Shown here in pieces: positions 35,584-46,210 of a stretch of 62,385 bases of DNA; the stretch's first letter is position 1, and every line of letters starts with the position of its first letter. The notes beneath the pieces were generated by a model. That model saw only the letters and a list, made by a program, of their open reading frames with translations, searched no databases and was not told the DNA's origin. The position numbers were made by a program, and so were the translations under genes. This DNA is from Lachnospiraceae bacterium (GTDB taxonomy: Bacteria; Bacillota; Clostridia; Lachnospirales; Lachnospiraceae): the NCBI GenBank assembly GCA_022510545.1, contig JAFLTG010000005.1, forward strand, positions 1 to 62,385. Direction: 5' to 3'.

Positions 35584-36246
35584 ATGAGTCCTGATAAACT
35601 GTCGCTTAACGGAATAGAGGCTGTGATCTTTGATCTGGATGGTTCCCTTGCGGATTCTATGTGGATATGGTCGGCTATTGACGTTGAATATCTTGGCAGA
35701 TTCGGGATTAAGCCGCCTCCGGATTTGCAGTCGCAGATAGGCGGAAGAAGCTTCAGTGAGACTGCCGTATTTTTTAAGGAGAAATTTTCGATTCCGGATG
35801 AACTTGAGCAGATTAAAGCCGACTGGAATCGAATGGCGTGGGACAAATACAGCTATGAGGTAAAATTAAAAGAAGGCGCGCATGCTTTTATCAAGCTTTG
35901 TGTAGAGAAAAAGATAAAACTTGGCATAGCAACCAGTAATTCAAGGGAGCTGGTGGAAAATTTTGTATCAGTACATAGTCTTGAACCTCATTTTGACTGT
36001 ATTATGACAGGCTGCGACGTTGCTAAAGGCAAACCGGCACCTGATATATATCTGGCAGTAGCCGATAAACTCGGTGTGTCATCAGAAAACTGTCTTGTGT
36101 TTGAGGATATAATTCCCGGCATTATGGCAGGTAAGTCCGCCGGTATGAGGGTGTGTGCCGTATATGATGAAGCGTCAATTGCTCAGGATGATGAGAAAAA
36201 GGTCGCAGCTGATTATTACATTCATGATTTCAGAGAATTAATTTAA
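35584..36246 (+). CDS. HAD-family phosphatase (beta-phosphoglucomutase-like)
   Basis: A 220-residue HAD subclass IA protein: motif I VIFDLDGSLADSM, motif II IATSNS, Lys in CDVAKGKPAPDIYL and motif IV VFEDIIPG. The cap domain lies between. It should dephosphorylate a sugar phosphate or nucleotide; the substrate is unknown. The frame is open from 35563, but AAAAGGG before ATG 35584 fits better. Only about 50 nt separate it from the radical SAM gene. Confidence 0.85.
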   Translation: MSPDKLSLNGIEAVIFDLDGSLADSMWIWSAIDVEYLGRFGIKPPPDLQSQIGGRSFSETAVFFKEKFSIPDELEQIKADWNRMAWDKYSYEVKLKEGAHAFIKLCVEKKIKLGIATSNSRELVENFVSVHSLEPHFDCIMTGCDVAKGKPAPDIYLAVADKLGVSSENCLVFEDIIPGIMAGKSAGMRVCAVYDEASIAQDDEKKVAADYYIHDFRELI

Positions 36247-36296
36247 GTTAAAATCAATAATTTAGGCTTAGTAAGAATAGGAGATTGATCTAAGTA

Positions 36297-38201
36297 ATGG
36301 GTTTTCTACCGATGTCAAAAGAGGATATGCGAAATGCCGGGATTGAGCAGCTCGACTTTGTCTATGTCATAGGGGATGCTTATGTGGACCATCCGTCTTT
36401 TGGAGCGGCGGTTATAAGCAGGGTTTTAGAGGCGAACGGTTACAGTGTGGGAATAATCTCACAGCCTGACTGGAAGGATGATAAAAGCATAACCGTACTT
36501 GGCAGACCCAGACTTGGCTTTCTGGTATCTTCAGGCAATATGGACTCCATGGTTAATCACTATTATGTCTCTAAAAAGCACAGAACAAATGATGCCTATA
36601 CCGCAGGTGGAGAGGCATACAAACGTCCTGACCATGCAACGGTTGTCTATGGTAATCTGATACGAAAGACATATAAGGATGTGCCAATCATAATCGGCGG
36701 TATAGAAGCAAGTCTGCGCAGAATGGCGCATTATGACTACTGGTCTGATAAACTTAAGCATTCAATTTTACTGGATAGTCAGGCGGACATAATCTCATAC
36801 GGAATGGGTGAAAAATCCATTGTGGAGATTGCGGATGCGCTTGATAGCGGTATTGATGTAAAAGATATTACTTTTATAGCGGGAACGGTATACAGAACAA
36901 GGGATATTTCCGGCATTTATGATGCACTTACGCTTCCTGCCTATGACGAACTAGAAAAAGATCCTAAAGTGTATGCAAAAAGCTTTGCCATCCAGTATGA
37001 AAATACAGATCCTTTTACAGGAAAGACACTTATCGAGGAATATCCTCATCAGGTTTATGTAGTGCAGAATCCGCCACAGAAACCTCTCACTACAAGTGAA
37101 ATGGATGCAATCTATGAGTTGCCGTATATGCGGACCTATCATCCAAGTTATGAGGCTAAGGGGGGCGTTCCGGCGATTTCCGAAGTTAAATTTTCACTAA
37201 TAAGCAACAGAGGCTGTTTTGGAGGCTGTAATTTCTGTGCGCTGACCTTTCATCAGGGACGTATACTACAGACCAGAAGCCATGAGTCTATTTTAAAAGA
37301 AGCTGAGCTTATAATAAAAGAGCCGGATTTCAAGGGCTATATTCATGATGTGGGAGGTCCTACTGCCAACTTCAGACATCCCTCCTGTGAAAAACAACTT
37401 AAGAATGGTGTATGTAAGAATAAGCAATGCCTTTTTCCTAAGCCCTGTTCCAATCTGAAGGTAGACCATTCGGATTATCTGGAGCTTCTTAGGAAACTGC
37501 GCAAACTTCCGGGTGTAAAAAAGGTGTTTGTGCGTTCGGGAATCAGATTTGATTATCTGTTAATGGATAAAAATGATACGTTTTTTAGTGAACTCGTAAA
37601 GCATCATATCAGCGGACAGCTAAAAGTCGCACCGGAGCATATTTCAGATACGGTACTGTTGAGGATGGGTAAGCCAAGGCGAGAGATTTATGAGCAGTTT
37701 GTCCAAAAATATGGTAAAATAAATCAAAAGCTTAAGAAGGAGCAGTTTCTGGTGCCTTATTTGATGTCGTCACATCCCGGCTCAACACTTAAAGAGGCCG
37801 TTGAACTTGCGGAATATCTGCGGGATTTGGGATATATGCCGGAGCAGGTACAGGATTTTTATCCGACTCCGTCTACGATATCCACGGTAATGTACTACAC
37901 GGGGATTGATCCGATAAGCAATGAAGAGGTCTATGTATGCAGAAATCCGCATGAAAAAGCGATGCAGCGCGCCCTGATTCAGTATCGTGATCCCGACAAC
38001 TACGAGCTTGTGCGTGAGGCGCTTGTTAAGACCGGCAGGGAGGATTTGATAGGCTTTGATAAAAAGTGCCTGATTCCACCCAGGAAAATCCGGAAAAATA
38101 TACAAAACCGTATAGGTCATAAAATCGAAAAGAATACACAAATTAAGAAAAAATCAGTGAGAAACAATAGAAAGAAACAACCCAAAACGAAAAAACATTA
38201 A
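36297..38201 (+). CDS. YgiQ-family radical SAM protein
   Basis: A 634-residue protein of the YgiQ (UPF0313) family. N-terminal [18 protein letters not shown] and [16 protein letters not shown], and the radical SAM cluster [13 protein letters not shown] (C-x3-C-x2-C). The C-terminus is a long Lys/Arg/Asn-rich tail (..[12 protein letters not shown]..), common in the family. No reaction is established. It starts at ATG 36297 with GGAGATTGATCTAAGTA upstream. Confidence 0.88.
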   Translation: MGFLPMSKEDMRNAGIEQLDFVYVIGDAYVDHPSFGAAVISRVLEANGYSVGIISQPDWKDDKSITVLGRPRLGFLVSSGNMDSMVNHYYVSKKHRTNDAYTAGGEAYKRPDHATVVYGNLIRKTYKDVPIIIGGIEASLRRMAHYDYWSDKLKHSILLDSQADIISYGMGEKSIVEIADALDSGIDVKDITFIAGTVYRTRDISGIYDALTLPAYDELEKDPKVYAKSFAIQYENTDPFTGKTLIEEYPHQVYVVQNPPQKPLTTSEMDAIYELPYMRTYHPSYEAKGGVPAISEVKFSLISNRGCFGGCNFCALTFHQGRILQTRSHESILKEAELIIKEPDFKGYIHDVGGPTANFRHPSCEKQLKNGVCKNKQCLFPKPCSNLKVDHSDYLELLRKLRKLPGVKKVFVRSGIRFDYLLMDKNDTFFSELVKHHISGQLKVAPEHISDTVLLRMGKPRREIYEQFVQKYGKINQKLKKEQFLVPYLMSSHPGSTLKEAVELAEYLRDLGYMPEQVQDFYPTPSTISTVMYYTGIDPISNEEVYVCRNPHEKAMQRALIQYRDPDNYELVREALVKTGREDLIGFDKKCLIPPRKIRKNIQNRIGHKIEKNTQIKKKSVRNNRKKQPKTKKH

Positions 38202-38216
38202 AAAAGGAGCGATTTT

Positions 38217-38990
38217 ATGAACATAGCGATTATTACCGGAGCATCTTCCGGAATGGGAAGAGAATTTGCAAAACAGCTTTCAACAATATTAACAAAAACG
38301 GATGAAATCTGGCTTTTGGCCAAAAGAAAAGATCCGTTGGATATGCTGGCTATTGAACTTACCAAGGAAATAGAAATTAAAAAGAACGAGGATCAATTAC
38401 ATAAGGCTCATCAGATTAAGATAAGAACAATATCCGTTGATATTTCGGATGAGAAAAAGCTTGCGCATTTTGCGGAGGTATTGATGATACGTAATCCTGC
38501 AATTTCGGTGCTGGTAAATTGTGCCGGTACGGGGATTTACGGCTCATTTGATAAACAGAGCAGGGATGAAGTGACCCAGACAGTCCGTCTCAATGTAGTC
38601 GGACTTACACAGCTCACCAAGTACTGCCTGCCATATATGAGAAAAGGCAGTAAAATAATACAGGTTGCATCAGCAGCGGCCTTTTCCTCACAGCCTAACT
38701 TTTCGGTATATGCGGCATCAAAATCTTATGTATATTCATTCAGTAAAGCTTTGGCAAAAGAATTAAAAAGTAAAGGAATTTTGGTAACCGTTGTCTGCCC
38801 CGGACCTGTGGATACGCCGTTTTTATCCAATGCATATGGAAGATACGGTGAAATGAATTGTTTCAAGAAACTGACAATCTCCAAGGCTGATAAGGTTGTA
38901 CATAAAGCTCTTGTTGACTGTAAGAAGAAAAAGACGGTATCGGTTTACGGAATACCGATGAAACTTGTATATATGTTTGCAAGATTATGA
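38217..38990 (+). CDS. Short-chain dehydrogenase/reductase
   Basis: A 257-residue SDR: cofactor motif GASSGMGREFA, NCAGTG, catalytic Ser in QVASAAAFSS and Y-x3-K in YAASKSY, then CPGPVDTPF. It is a cytosolic NAD(P)H oxidoreductase of unknown substrate. The product ends YMFARL, apparently somewhat earlier than many homologues that carry a longer basic hydrophobic tail, so a short C-terminal truncation is possible. AAAAAGGAGCG precedes ATG 38217. Confidence 0.85.
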   Translation: MNIAIITGASSGMGREFAKQLSTILTKTDEIWLLAKRKDPLDMLAIELTKEIEIKKNEDQLHKAHQIKIRTISVDISDEKKLAHFAEVLMIRNPAISVLVNCAGTGIYGSFDKQSRDEVTQTVRLNVVGLTQLTKYCLPYMRKGSKIIQVASAAAFSSQPNFSVYAASKSYVYSFSKALAKELKSKGILVTVVCPGPVDTPFLSNAYGRYGEMNCFKKLTISKADKVVHKALVDCKKKKTVSVYGIPMKLVYMFARL

Positions 38991-39089
38991 TGAGTAAGTA
39001 ATTTATATTATTGATAATATAAGTAATAGTTTGAAAAATAAATTTTTTTACAAGACAAACTTGCAGGTTGAGCAAGAATGGAGATTGAT

Positions 39090-39659
39090 ATGATAAGAAG
39101 AGTACATAAGGGAAACTACGGATATATAGAATATCAGAAAAAATTCTCCATAATAAGAACAATTATATACTTTGCCCTTTCGCTTGCCATATACGCAATC
39201 GGATATTATTCCACCGGGACAAGCAGAAATCTGCTTACGGTAGTTGCAGTCTTAGGTTGCCTGCCTTCCTGTAAAAGTGCGGTAAATGCAGTGATGTTTC
39301 TAAGAGCCACAGGCTGCAGTCAGGAAGTAAGAGAGAAAGTTTCGGAATATGATGATAAACTTACCTGCTTTTATGATATGTATTTTACATCTTATCAGAA
39401 GAATTACCCAATAAGCCATATGGTATTAAAAGGCAATGTGATATGCGCTTACGCCGAAAATGGGAAATGTGACTGCAACTCAGGTGAAAAGCATATAGAG
39501 CAGCTTCTTAAGCAGGATGGATATAAAAATATGACTGTTAAGATTTTTGATAAACCGGAAAAGTATATTGACCGACTTGGTCAATTGGCAGAGCTGGATG
39601 TTGAAGAGTCTAAAAACAGAGATGATATGATAATGATGTTTTATTCTGTGACGTTATAA
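39090..39659 (+). CDS. Small membrane protein of unknown function
   Basis: A 189-residue protein with two adjacent N-terminal membrane segments (about residues 20-60, IIRTIIYFALSLAIYAIGYY and a following hydrophobic stretch) and a cytoplasmic alpha/beta domain of about 120 residues (MFLRATGCSQEVREKVSEYDDK...). ATG 39090 is chosen over 39078 because GGAG lies 6 nt upstream. It sits between the SDR and the pseudouridine synthase genes. I do not recognise the family with certainty. Confidence 0.7.
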   Translation: MIRRVHKGNYGYIEYQKKFSIIRTIIYFALSLAIYAIGYYSTGTSRNLLTVVAVLGCLPSCKSAVNAVMFLRATGCSQEVREKVSEYDDKLTCFYDMYFTSYQKNYPISHMVLKGNVICAYAENGKCDCNSGEKHIEQLLKQDGYKNMTVKIFDKPEKYIDRLGQLAELDVEESKNRDDMIMMFYSVTL

Positions 39660-39713
39660 AAGGCTGCATCATATGGCATAAACTCGCAATCAATCAGAAG
39701 GCATGGGATTATA

Positions 39714-40754
39714 ATGTATAAACGTACAATAACAGAGCGTGAAGCCGGACAGCGCTTTGATAAGTATCTGCGTAAGTTGCTGCCGGAGGCCGGAAGCAGT
39801 TTTTTATATAAGATGCTCCGTAAAAAGAATATTGTATTAAATGATAAGAAAGCAGAGGGAAGTGAAAAACTTGTCTGTGGGGATACGGTATCGATATTTT
39901 TTTCAGACGAGACGCTTCACAAGTTTATGGGAGAGACAGCGAAGTCGGCAAACGCTTCAGAGTTAGAATCTACTAACCTAAATTCTCAGAAAACCATGTC
40001 TGCTATGGCAGAAAACATTACAATTATTTATGAAAATAAACACATTCTAATAGTGAATAAACCTGCGGGAATACTCACGCAAAAGGCAGTATCTACGGAT
40101 TTTTCCCTAAATGACTGGCTTATCAATTATATGCTTACCACGCATCAGATAGCAGAGGATGAGTTACAAACATTCAGACCCTCCGCCTGTAACAGACTGG
40201 ACAGGAATACAAGCGGGATAGTGCTTTGCGCCAAGTCGCTGCAGGGGGCACAGATGCTTAGTGAGGCGTTACGCTCGCGTGGTTTACATAAGTTCTATAG
40301 GCTATACGTGAAAGGGCATATAACCGAAGAAAAAGTTTTGGAAGGTTATCTGATAAAGGACGAGAAAAGCAATAAGGTTGATGTTTATTCCACAATGCCT
40401 AAAGCCGATATTAATAATAAAAATGTTGCTGCAGGCAGAGGCGCATATATATGTACGAGATATATGCCCATAAAGCAGGATAATGATAAAACTCTTTTAG
40501 AGGTTGAACTTATAACAGGTAAATCTCATCAAATACGAGCTCATCTGGCCAGTATCGGACATCCGCTGCTTGGGGATTATAAATATGGTGATAAAACCTG
40601 GAATGACGAATATAAAAAGAAATACAAAATAAAGCATCAGCTTTTGCATGCATACAGGGTGTTTTTTGGTAAACTGGATGCTCCGTTTGAGGATATTAGT
40701 GAGAAAGAGTTTGTTGCACCGATGCCGGAAATATTTAACTTATGGAAACCATAG
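39714..40754 (+). CDS. RluA-family pseudouridine synthase with S4 domain
   Basis: A 346-residue enzyme: an N-terminal S4 RNA-binding domain (REAGQRFDKYLRKLLPEAGSS), an Asn/Ser/Glu-rich linker, and the RluC/RluD catalytic domain with ACNRLDRNTSGIV (catalytic Asp) and KSHQIRAHLASIGHPLLGDYKYG. It isomerises uridine in rRNA, likely the large subunit, but the site is not determinable. The leader AGAAGGCATGGGATTATA resembles the 17-nt motif seen at 12446 and 27045. Confidence 0.88.
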   Translation: MYKRTITEREAGQRFDKYLRKLLPEAGSSFLYKMLRKKNIVLNDKKAEGSEKLVCGDTVSIFFSDETLHKFMGETAKSANASELESTNLNSQKTMSAMAENITIIYENKHILIVNKPAGILTQKAVSTDFSLNDWLINYMLTTHQIAEDELQTFRPSACNRLDRNTSGIVLCAKSLQGAQMLSEALRSRGLHKFYRLYVKGHITEEKVLEGYLIKDEKSNKVDVYSTMPKADINNKNVAAGRGAYICTRYMPIKQDNDKTLLEVELITGKSHQIRAHLASIGHPLLGDYKYGDKTWNDEYKKKYKIKHQLLHAYRVFFGKLDAPFEDISEKEFVAPMPEIFNLWKP

Positions 40755-40822
40755 ATTGCGATACAGTCTATTATCATATATACTATGTATAAACATATTT
40801 ATGGGAAAGGACATCTTATAAA

Positions 40823-43561
40823 ATGGAAGAAATGAACGAGTCTGCAACACAGCAGGTGTTAGGAAAAAACAGTCAGGCAGCGCGTTTTAGGAAGATTATA
40901 AAACAGACCAGATATTCGCTTATTGTAGGTGCGGTTCTGCTGGTTCTGCTGATTATTGCAAACGTAAGCTATATAAGTATTTCGCAGGAGGAGCTTGAAA
41001 GCTCTTTGGCGCTTAAACAGTATAGGATGGGGTCAAAGACTCTTACTGCAGCTGTCCAGTCATATGCGGTCACAGGCGATGAGCAGTATTATGATGCGTA
41101 TATGAAGGAGCTCAATGTAGATAAAAACAGGGATACTGCATGGGAAATACTTCAGGATAATGATATTAAGCCCGATGAGTGGGCTGATTTAAACGAGATA
41201 GCAGGACTTTCAAACGGGCTTGTGCCTCTAGAGCAGGAGGCAATGGCTGCAATAGCTGAAGGCAATACCAAAGAGGCTGTGGAATTTGTCTTTGGCAGTG
41301 AATATGCCGAGGCGATACAGAGGATAAGCGATCTTACTGACTATACCATCGATAAAATACTCGACAGACTTAAAGCCAAAAAGACAAGATTTATGCTTCT
41401 GGAGATAATGTGTATTATAGCCTTTGTGGCTGCCTTCATTCGCCAGGCACATGACAGCTCTAAAGCAATACGATTTGCTGCGAAAGAGCTTCTGGTACCG
41501 ATTATCAAGGTTTCGGGGCAGATGTCTGAGATTGCTAATGGAAATCTTGATGCAGAGCTGGAGTTGGAGAGGGATGACAGCGAAGTTGGCATCATGGTCT
41601 CTTCAATAGATCATATGAAGAATAATATGGCCAATATGTTAGAGGATCTAAAGAAGGCAGCTGAATCGGCCATTAAGGCGGAACAGGCAAAATCACGCTT
41701 CCTATCAAGCATGTCACATGAGATACGTACACCTGTCAATGCCATTTTGGGTATGAATGAGATGATAATTAGGGAATGTACGGATTCACAATTGCTTACT
41801 TATGCAGGAAATATACAGAACTCAGGCAAGACGTTGCTCACGCTTATAAATGATATTCTGGATATATCCAAAATTGAGTCAGGAAAACTGGAAATCATCC
41901 CCACAGAGTATAAGATAGCGGAACTGCTTCTGGATTTGTGGAATGCTATTTACCTGCGGGCCAAGGACAAAAATCTGACATTATCTTTTACTTTGGATGA
42001 AACCATGCCGGGAACCCTTTACGGAGATGATGTAAGGGTAAAGCAGATTATCACAAACCTGCTCACCAATGCAGTAAAATATACGCCCAGTGGTGATGTT
42101 AAACTTAATGCTTACTATGAGAAGCATGGGGATGATACGATAACTCTTATAATATCCGTCAGTGATACCGGTATAGGTATCAGAGAAGAGGATATGGACA
42201 AACTTTTTGAGAAATTTCAGAGGATTGACGAGGATAAAAACAGACATATTGAAGGTACAGGCCTGGGAATGAGTATTACTACGATACTGTTAAAGCTGAT
42301 GAATGGTGACATATCTGTAGAAAGTGTATATCAGGAAGGCTCCACCTTTACCGTCCGCATCCCTCAGAAAGTGATAGATATTGAACCGGTAGGTGATTTT
42401 GAGACCATTAGGAACAGTCAGCCCCGGATTGATGAAAAGCAATATGACAGCTTTGAAGCACCCGAGGCAAATATACTGGTCGTTGATGACAATGCTTTAA
42501 ATCTGGTAGTGTTTACTTCATTCCTGAAACAGTCAAAAATGAATATTGTTACTGCGGAATCGGGACGGAAATGTCTTGAGTTAGTAAAGGAACAGCCCTT
42601 CCATATAATTTTTATGGATCATTTGATGCCGGAGATGGATGGCGTTGAAACTTTTCATGAAATACAAAAACTAAAAGGCTCTCCCAACGAAAACACACCG
42701 GTTATTGTGTTGACTGCAAATGCAATTTCCGGAGCAAGGGAATATTTCATGGAGGAAGGTTTTACCGATTTCCTTTCAAAGCCAATTGACAGTATTAAAC
42801 TGGAGCAGATGATAGTTTCGTATCTGCCTGATGAGCTGGTACACGAGAAAGATAATGAAGTTAGGGAAAGCAGTACTGAAGGAGATATAGTTGAGGAAAA
42901 CAGCAAAGAAAATGATGCGGCTAATGAGAGCGGTTCTAAAGATTACAGCCGGTATCAGGAATATGGCATTTACATAGAAAACGGAATTTTCAATCTGGCT
43001 GGCAATTGGGACCTGTACTTTGATATAGTTGAAATGTTTATCGAAGATAAGGATAAGCAGGAACAGTTAAAGCAGTTTATGGAGGAGCAAAATTCCGAAG
43101 ACTATGGCACGATGGTACACGCCGTTAAAGGAGATGCCTATATGCTGGGAGCCCAAACTCTGGGAGATATGGCATATGAGCATGAGAAGCAGAGTAAGGC
43201 CGGAAATCTGGCATATGTAGAGGAACATTGGGATGAACTTATAGAGTGCTGGGATAGAACTATGGCTGGTTTAGAGATGTTTTATAGGGAAAACGGCAGG
43301 GCACAGGAGACAGACTATGTAATGGCAGACCCCGTAACAGATGAAGAAGGCCAAACATATGAGATAACACAGGAAGAGATCGCAGAAGTGGTTTCTTGGC
43401 TTGATGCTTTTGAGTCTATTAAGGCGGAGGAAAAGATGAAAGAATGGCTGCAAAAGCCCCTGAAGCCGGGACAACAGATGCTCATATCAGACGCTTTATC
43501 GGCCGCAGAAAAGGAATTTAACTATGAAAAGGCAATAGAAATACTTAAGAATCATGTTTAA
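40823..43561 (+). CDS. Hybrid sensor histidine kinase with receiver and HPt domains
   Basis: A 912-residue membrane kinase. Two membrane helices (about residues 33-53 and 190-208) enclose an extracytoplasmic helical sensor, then HAMP-like linker, HisKA (SHEIRTP, His near 298), HATPase (NLLTNAVKYTP, DTGIGI, GTGLGMSI), REC (VVDDNALN, Asp near 597 in FMDHLMPEMDG, FLSKPID), HPt (VHAVKGDA, His near 765) and an extra 70-90 residue C-terminal helical part. A phosphorelay within one protein is expected. No output gene lies beside it. Confidence 0.88.
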   Translation: MEEMNESATQQVLGKNSQAARFRKIIKQTRYSLIVGAVLLVLLIIANVSYISISQEELESSLALKQYRMGSKTLTAAVQSYAVTGDEQYYDAYMKELNVDKNRDTAWEILQDNDIKPDEWADLNEIAGLSNGLVPLEQEAMAAIAEGNTKEAVEFVFGSEYAEAIQRISDLTDYTIDKILDRLKAKKTRFMLLEIMCIIAFVAAFIRQAHDSSKAIRFAAKELLVPIIKVSGQMSEIANGNLDAELELERDDSEVGIMVSSIDHMKNNMANMLEDLKKAAESAIKAEQAKSRFLSSMSHEIRTPVNAILGMNEMIIRECTDSQLLTYAGNIQNSGKTLLTLINDILDISKIESGKLEIIPTEYKIAELLLDLWNAIYLRAKDKNLTLSFTLDETMPGTLYGDDVRVKQIITNLLTNAVKYTPSGDVKLNAYYEKHGDDTITLIISVSDTGIGIREEDMDKLFEKFQRIDEDKNRHIEGTGLGMSITTILLKLMNGDISVESVYQEGSTFTVRIPQKVIDIEPVGDFETIRNSQPRIDEKQYDSFEAPEANILVVDDNALNLVVFTSFLKQSKMNIVTAESGRKCLELVKEQPFHIIFMDHLMPEMDGVETFHEIQKLKGSPNENTPVIVLTANAISGAREYFMEEGFTDFLSKPIDSIKLEQMIVSYLPDELVHEKDNEVRESSTEGDIVEENSKENDAANESGSKDYSRYQEYGIYIENGIFNLAGNWDLYFDIVEMFIEDKDKQEQLKQFMEEQNSEDYGTMVHAVKGDAYMLGAQTLGDMAYEHEKQSKAGNLAYVEEHWDELIECWDRTMAGLEMFYRENGRAQETDYVMADPVTDEEGQTYEITQEEIAEVVSWLDAFESIKAEEKMKEWLQKPLKPGQQMLISDALSAAEKEFNYEKAIEILKNHV

Positions 43562-43590
43562 TTGGCCGAAAGAAGGGCTGGGGTATCATA

Positions 43591-43725
43591 ATGTTGTCAA
43601 TTTCTATGTATAGGGATATTGAAATCTCAGAAAAACAGATAGAAAGCGACAGGATAAAAGATGCAAAAAGCGCATTGTCAGGTGTGAGGATCTTACTTTA
43701 TATTTTAAAAGTGAGAAAGCATTAA
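43591..43725 (+). CDS. Possible 44-residue ORF after the kinase
   Basis: ATG 43591 opens 44 codons (begins MLSISMYRDIEISEK, ends LLYILKVRKH). The charge pattern and length resemble small antitoxin-like or remnant proteins, but no partner toxin exists next to it. A weak GGGG lies 9 nt upstream. Low confidence; the rest of the 350-nt gap (43562-43911) holds the terminator and promoter listed separately. Confidence 0.25.
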   Translation: MLSISMYRDIEISEKQIESDRIKDAKSALSGVRILLYILKVRKH

Positions 43726-43745
43726 GAATGGGTTCACAGATTGTA

Positions 43746-43775
43746 AGGGCTATACAGAAATGTATGGCTCTTTTT
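43746..43775 (+). terminator. Intrinsic terminator
   Basis: AGGGCTATACA / TGTATGGCTCT pairs along 11 bp (two G-U), with a GAAA tetraloop and TTTTT after it. It should end the kinase transcript. Confidence 0.85.
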
Positions 43776-43793
43776 GCAGTAATTTCATTAGTA

Positions 43794-43823
43794 TTGACAT
43801 ATATTTAAAGATTATCATATTAT
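43794..43823 (+). promoter_or_regulatory. Promoter before the small membrane protein gene
   Basis: TTGACA (43794-43799), 18-bp spacer, TATTAT (43818-43823). It lies between the terminator and the gene at 43912. Confidence 0.65.
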
Positions 43824-43911
43824 AAACTTATAGATTTTATGCACTTGATAAGTAGTGTTATGTACTATTTAGGCACAAAAGGTAATTAATTAGAATTTAG
43901 AGAGATTAACT

Positions 43912-44295
43912 ATGAAAGAAAAGAAAGTTCAGATAATAATCGCTTATTTATATCACGCTTTTTTTATTCTGCTGGGATTCATATTGATGATGGATGCTCC
44001 TGATGCTTTACTTACAATTGCTATTGTTGCTGATATATTGTACTTGGTGTATTGGATTGTACTAAACAGAAGAAGTCATATGCCATGGATTGTTTATCTG
44101 CATTTTGTAATCGGTTCAGCAGTAGAAATAATACTCAATTGGTTCGGCATTATTCCGGCGGATGGCTGGATGATGTCAGATATGGGGCAAGCTATTTACT
44201 TATTATTTGTGCTTCCGATTCATGCCGCAATAATATTAATTGTTAATCTCGTATTATGGATATTGGAAGTAACAGATTTAAGAACACACATATAA
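43912..44295 (+). CDS. Four-helix small membrane protein
   Basis: A 127-residue protein with four hydrophobic segments (about residues 10-28, 33-50, 60-78, 95-118). The charged N-terminus MKEKKVQ suggests it stays inside. No known motif. It precedes recU by 24 nt and may share its transcript, from the promoter at 43794. Confidence 0.65.
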   Translation: MKEKKVQIIIAYLYHAFFILLGFILMMDAPDALLTIAIVADILYLVYWIVLNRRSHMPWIVYLHFVIGSAVEIILNWFGIIPADGWMMSDMGQAIYLLFVLPIHAAIILIVNLVLWILEVTDLRTHI

Positions 44296-44319
44296 TATAC
44301 TCAATAAGGAAGAAAAATC

Positions 44320-44856
44320 ATGGCAACATGGAACTCAAGAGGCCTTCGCGGCTCAACACTGGAAGAACTGATAAACCGCACTAACGAAAAGTATCTGGAA
44401 AGCGGTCTGGCTCTGATTCAAAAAATTCCAACCCCAATCACCCCAATCAATATAGACAAACAAAGCCGCCATATTACCTTGGCCTACTTTGAGCAGAAGA
44501 GTACTGTAGACTACATAGGCGCAGTACAGGGTATCCCGGTGTGCTTTGATGCCAAGGAATGCGCAGGAGATACCTTTGCGCTCCAGAATATCCATGAGCA
44601 TCAGGTTGACTTCATGGGTCAATTTGAAAAACAAAAAGGAATAGCTTTTTTCCTGCTTTATTACACACATAAGGATATTTTTTACTATCTGCCATATGAG
44701 ATGCTTCGCTTTTTCTGGGACAGAGCCAGAGAGGGCGGTCGTAAAAGTTTCAGATTTGACGAACTAAATCCTGAATACATACTACCTAAAAAACATGGCA
44801 TTTTAGTGCCATATCTGGATATGATACAGAAAGATTTAGATGACAGAGCGGAATAA
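44320..44856 (+). CDS. recU: Holliday junction resolvase RecU
   Basis: A 178-residue nuclease: MATWNSRGLRGSTLEELIN at the N-terminus, catalytic STVDYIGAVQGIPVCFDAKEC (Asp and E/K of the PD-(D/E)XK core) and the ..FLLYYTHKDIFYYLPYEML region. It resolves Holliday junctions in recombination and chromosome segregation. In Bacillus recU sits beside a penicillin-binding protein gene, which is not the case here. The ribosome site is AAGGAAGAAAAATC. Confidence 0.9.
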   Translation: MATWNSRGLRGSTLEELINRTNEKYLESGLALIQKIPTPITPINIDKQSRHITLAYFEQKSTVDYIGAVQGIPVCFDAKECAGDTFALQNIHEHQVDFMGQFEKQKGIAFFLLYYTHKDIFYYLPYEMLRFFWDRAREGGRKSFRFDELNPEYILPKKHGILVPYLDMIQKDLDDRAE

Positions 44857-44980
44857 ACGTGTTAAAGTAATTCTGTAGGTGTTTTATGTGATAAATACAT
44901 AAAGATATAAATTAAACAGATAAATTAATTTAAGTAAAAATTGCTAAATAAATAACAAAGCAAGGAGTATTTTAATAAAT

Positions 44981-46090
44981 ATGAGCAAGCAACTGGTACA
45001 TACCCCCGAGGGTGTAAGAGATATATACGGAGATGAAAAAGAAAGAAAAATGGAAGTTGAAAAACTTCTTATAGAACGAATACATTCTTATGGCTATCGC
45101 GATATCCAGACGCCTACCTTTGAGTTCTTTGATGTTTTTTCCAAGGAAGTAGGCACAACACCGTCTAAGGAATTATATAAGTTTTTTGACAAGGAAGGCA
45201 ATACCCTTGTACTGCGGCCGGATTTCACGCCATCTATTGCCAGATGCGCGGCTAAATATTTTATGGAGGATGATGTTCCCATTCGTTTTTGCTATCAGGG
45301 TAATACATTCACCAACACTTCCAATCTGCAGGGTAAGTTAAAGGAAACTACTCAGATGGGTGCTGAACTTATAGGGGATGCTTCCATTCAGGCGGATGCG
45401 GAAATGATTGCGATGACAATAGAAGCTCTTTATCATGCCGGACTTAATGATTTTCAGGTGAGTGTGGGAAACCTTGAATATTTTAAGGGGATATGCGCGC
45501 AGGCAGGTCTGGATGAGGAGACTGAGCTTACACTTCGGGAGCTTATTTCCGGCAAGAATTATTTTGGTGCCGAAGATTTACTTTTGAATAAAAATGTAAA
45601 TGAAAAGGACAGGGAAGCATTGCTTAAGACGAATGATTTGTTCGGCTCCATAGATGCGCTTGATGAGGCTGAAAAGTTAGTTGATAATGAGCGTTCACGG
45701 AGTGCCATAGAGAGGCTTAAAAAGGTCTATGAAGTGTTGTGTGCTTATGGAGTTGAGAAGTATGTTTCTTTTGACCTGACAATGCTCAGCAAGTATAATT
45801 ATTATACTGGTATTATTTTTAAAGGATATACCTACGGCGTGGGTGATGCGATTGTTAAGGGCGGAAGATATGATACTCTGCTTGGGCGTTTTGGAAAGAA
45901 TGCACCGGCCATTGGTTTTATGATAGAGGTGGACGAGCTTCTTTTAGCTATGGAAAGACAGAATGTAGTTATAGAATGTCTGAAAAAACGTATACAATTG
46001 CACTATAATGAAAGTAATTTTAAAGAAAAACTTAAGGAAGCGAAGATTCTTCGTGCGGATGGTAAAAGTGTTGAGCTGTTACCTGATTGA
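44981..46090 (+). CDS. hisZ: ATP phosphoribosyltransferase regulatory subunit
   Basis: A 369-residue class II aminoacyl-tRNA synthetase-like protein (VHTPEGVRDIYGDEKERK, LRPDFTPSIARCAA, KGGRYDTLLGRFGKNAPAIGF). It has no aminoacylation role; it activates the short HisG enzyme and senses histidine. It starts the his cluster hisZ-hisG-hisD-hisB-hisIE. AGCAAGGAGTATTTTAATAAAT gives the ribosome site. No T-box or histidine-rich leader was seen in the 124 nt upstream. Confidence 0.9.
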   Translation: MSKQLVHTPEGVRDIYGDEKERKMEVEKLLIERIHSYGYRDIQTPTFEFFDVFSKEVGTTPSKELYKFFDKEGNTLVLRPDFTPSIARCAAKYFMEDDVPIRFCYQGNTFTNTSNLQGKLKETTQMGAELIGDASIQADAEMIAMTIEALYHAGLNDFQVSVGNLEYFKGICAQAGLDEETELTLRELISGKNYFGAEDLLLNKNVNEKDREALLKTNDLFGSIDALDEAEKLVDNERSRSAIERLKKVYEVLCAYGVEKYVSFDLTMLSKYNYYTGIIFKGYTYGVGDAIVKGGRYDTLLGRFGKNAPAIGFMIEVDELLLAMERQNVVIECLKKRIQLHYNESNFKEKLKEAKILRADGKSVELLPD

Positions 46091-46210
46091 CCGTGATGGT
46101 AAATTGATTTAGTAATAAATAATACCTATTAACAATAATTAATAGATTACAGATGATAAATAGTAATCAATTATTACAATTAAGTATATTTTCAGGGAGA
46201 GTCATAAGTA

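Noticed and set aside
43591-43725. Toxin-antitoxin pair after the kinase
   Set aside because: The 44-codon frame has no partner gene and only weak start signals.
44857-44980. Histidine T-box before hisZ
   Set aside because: The conserved T-box string and hairpins are not present.
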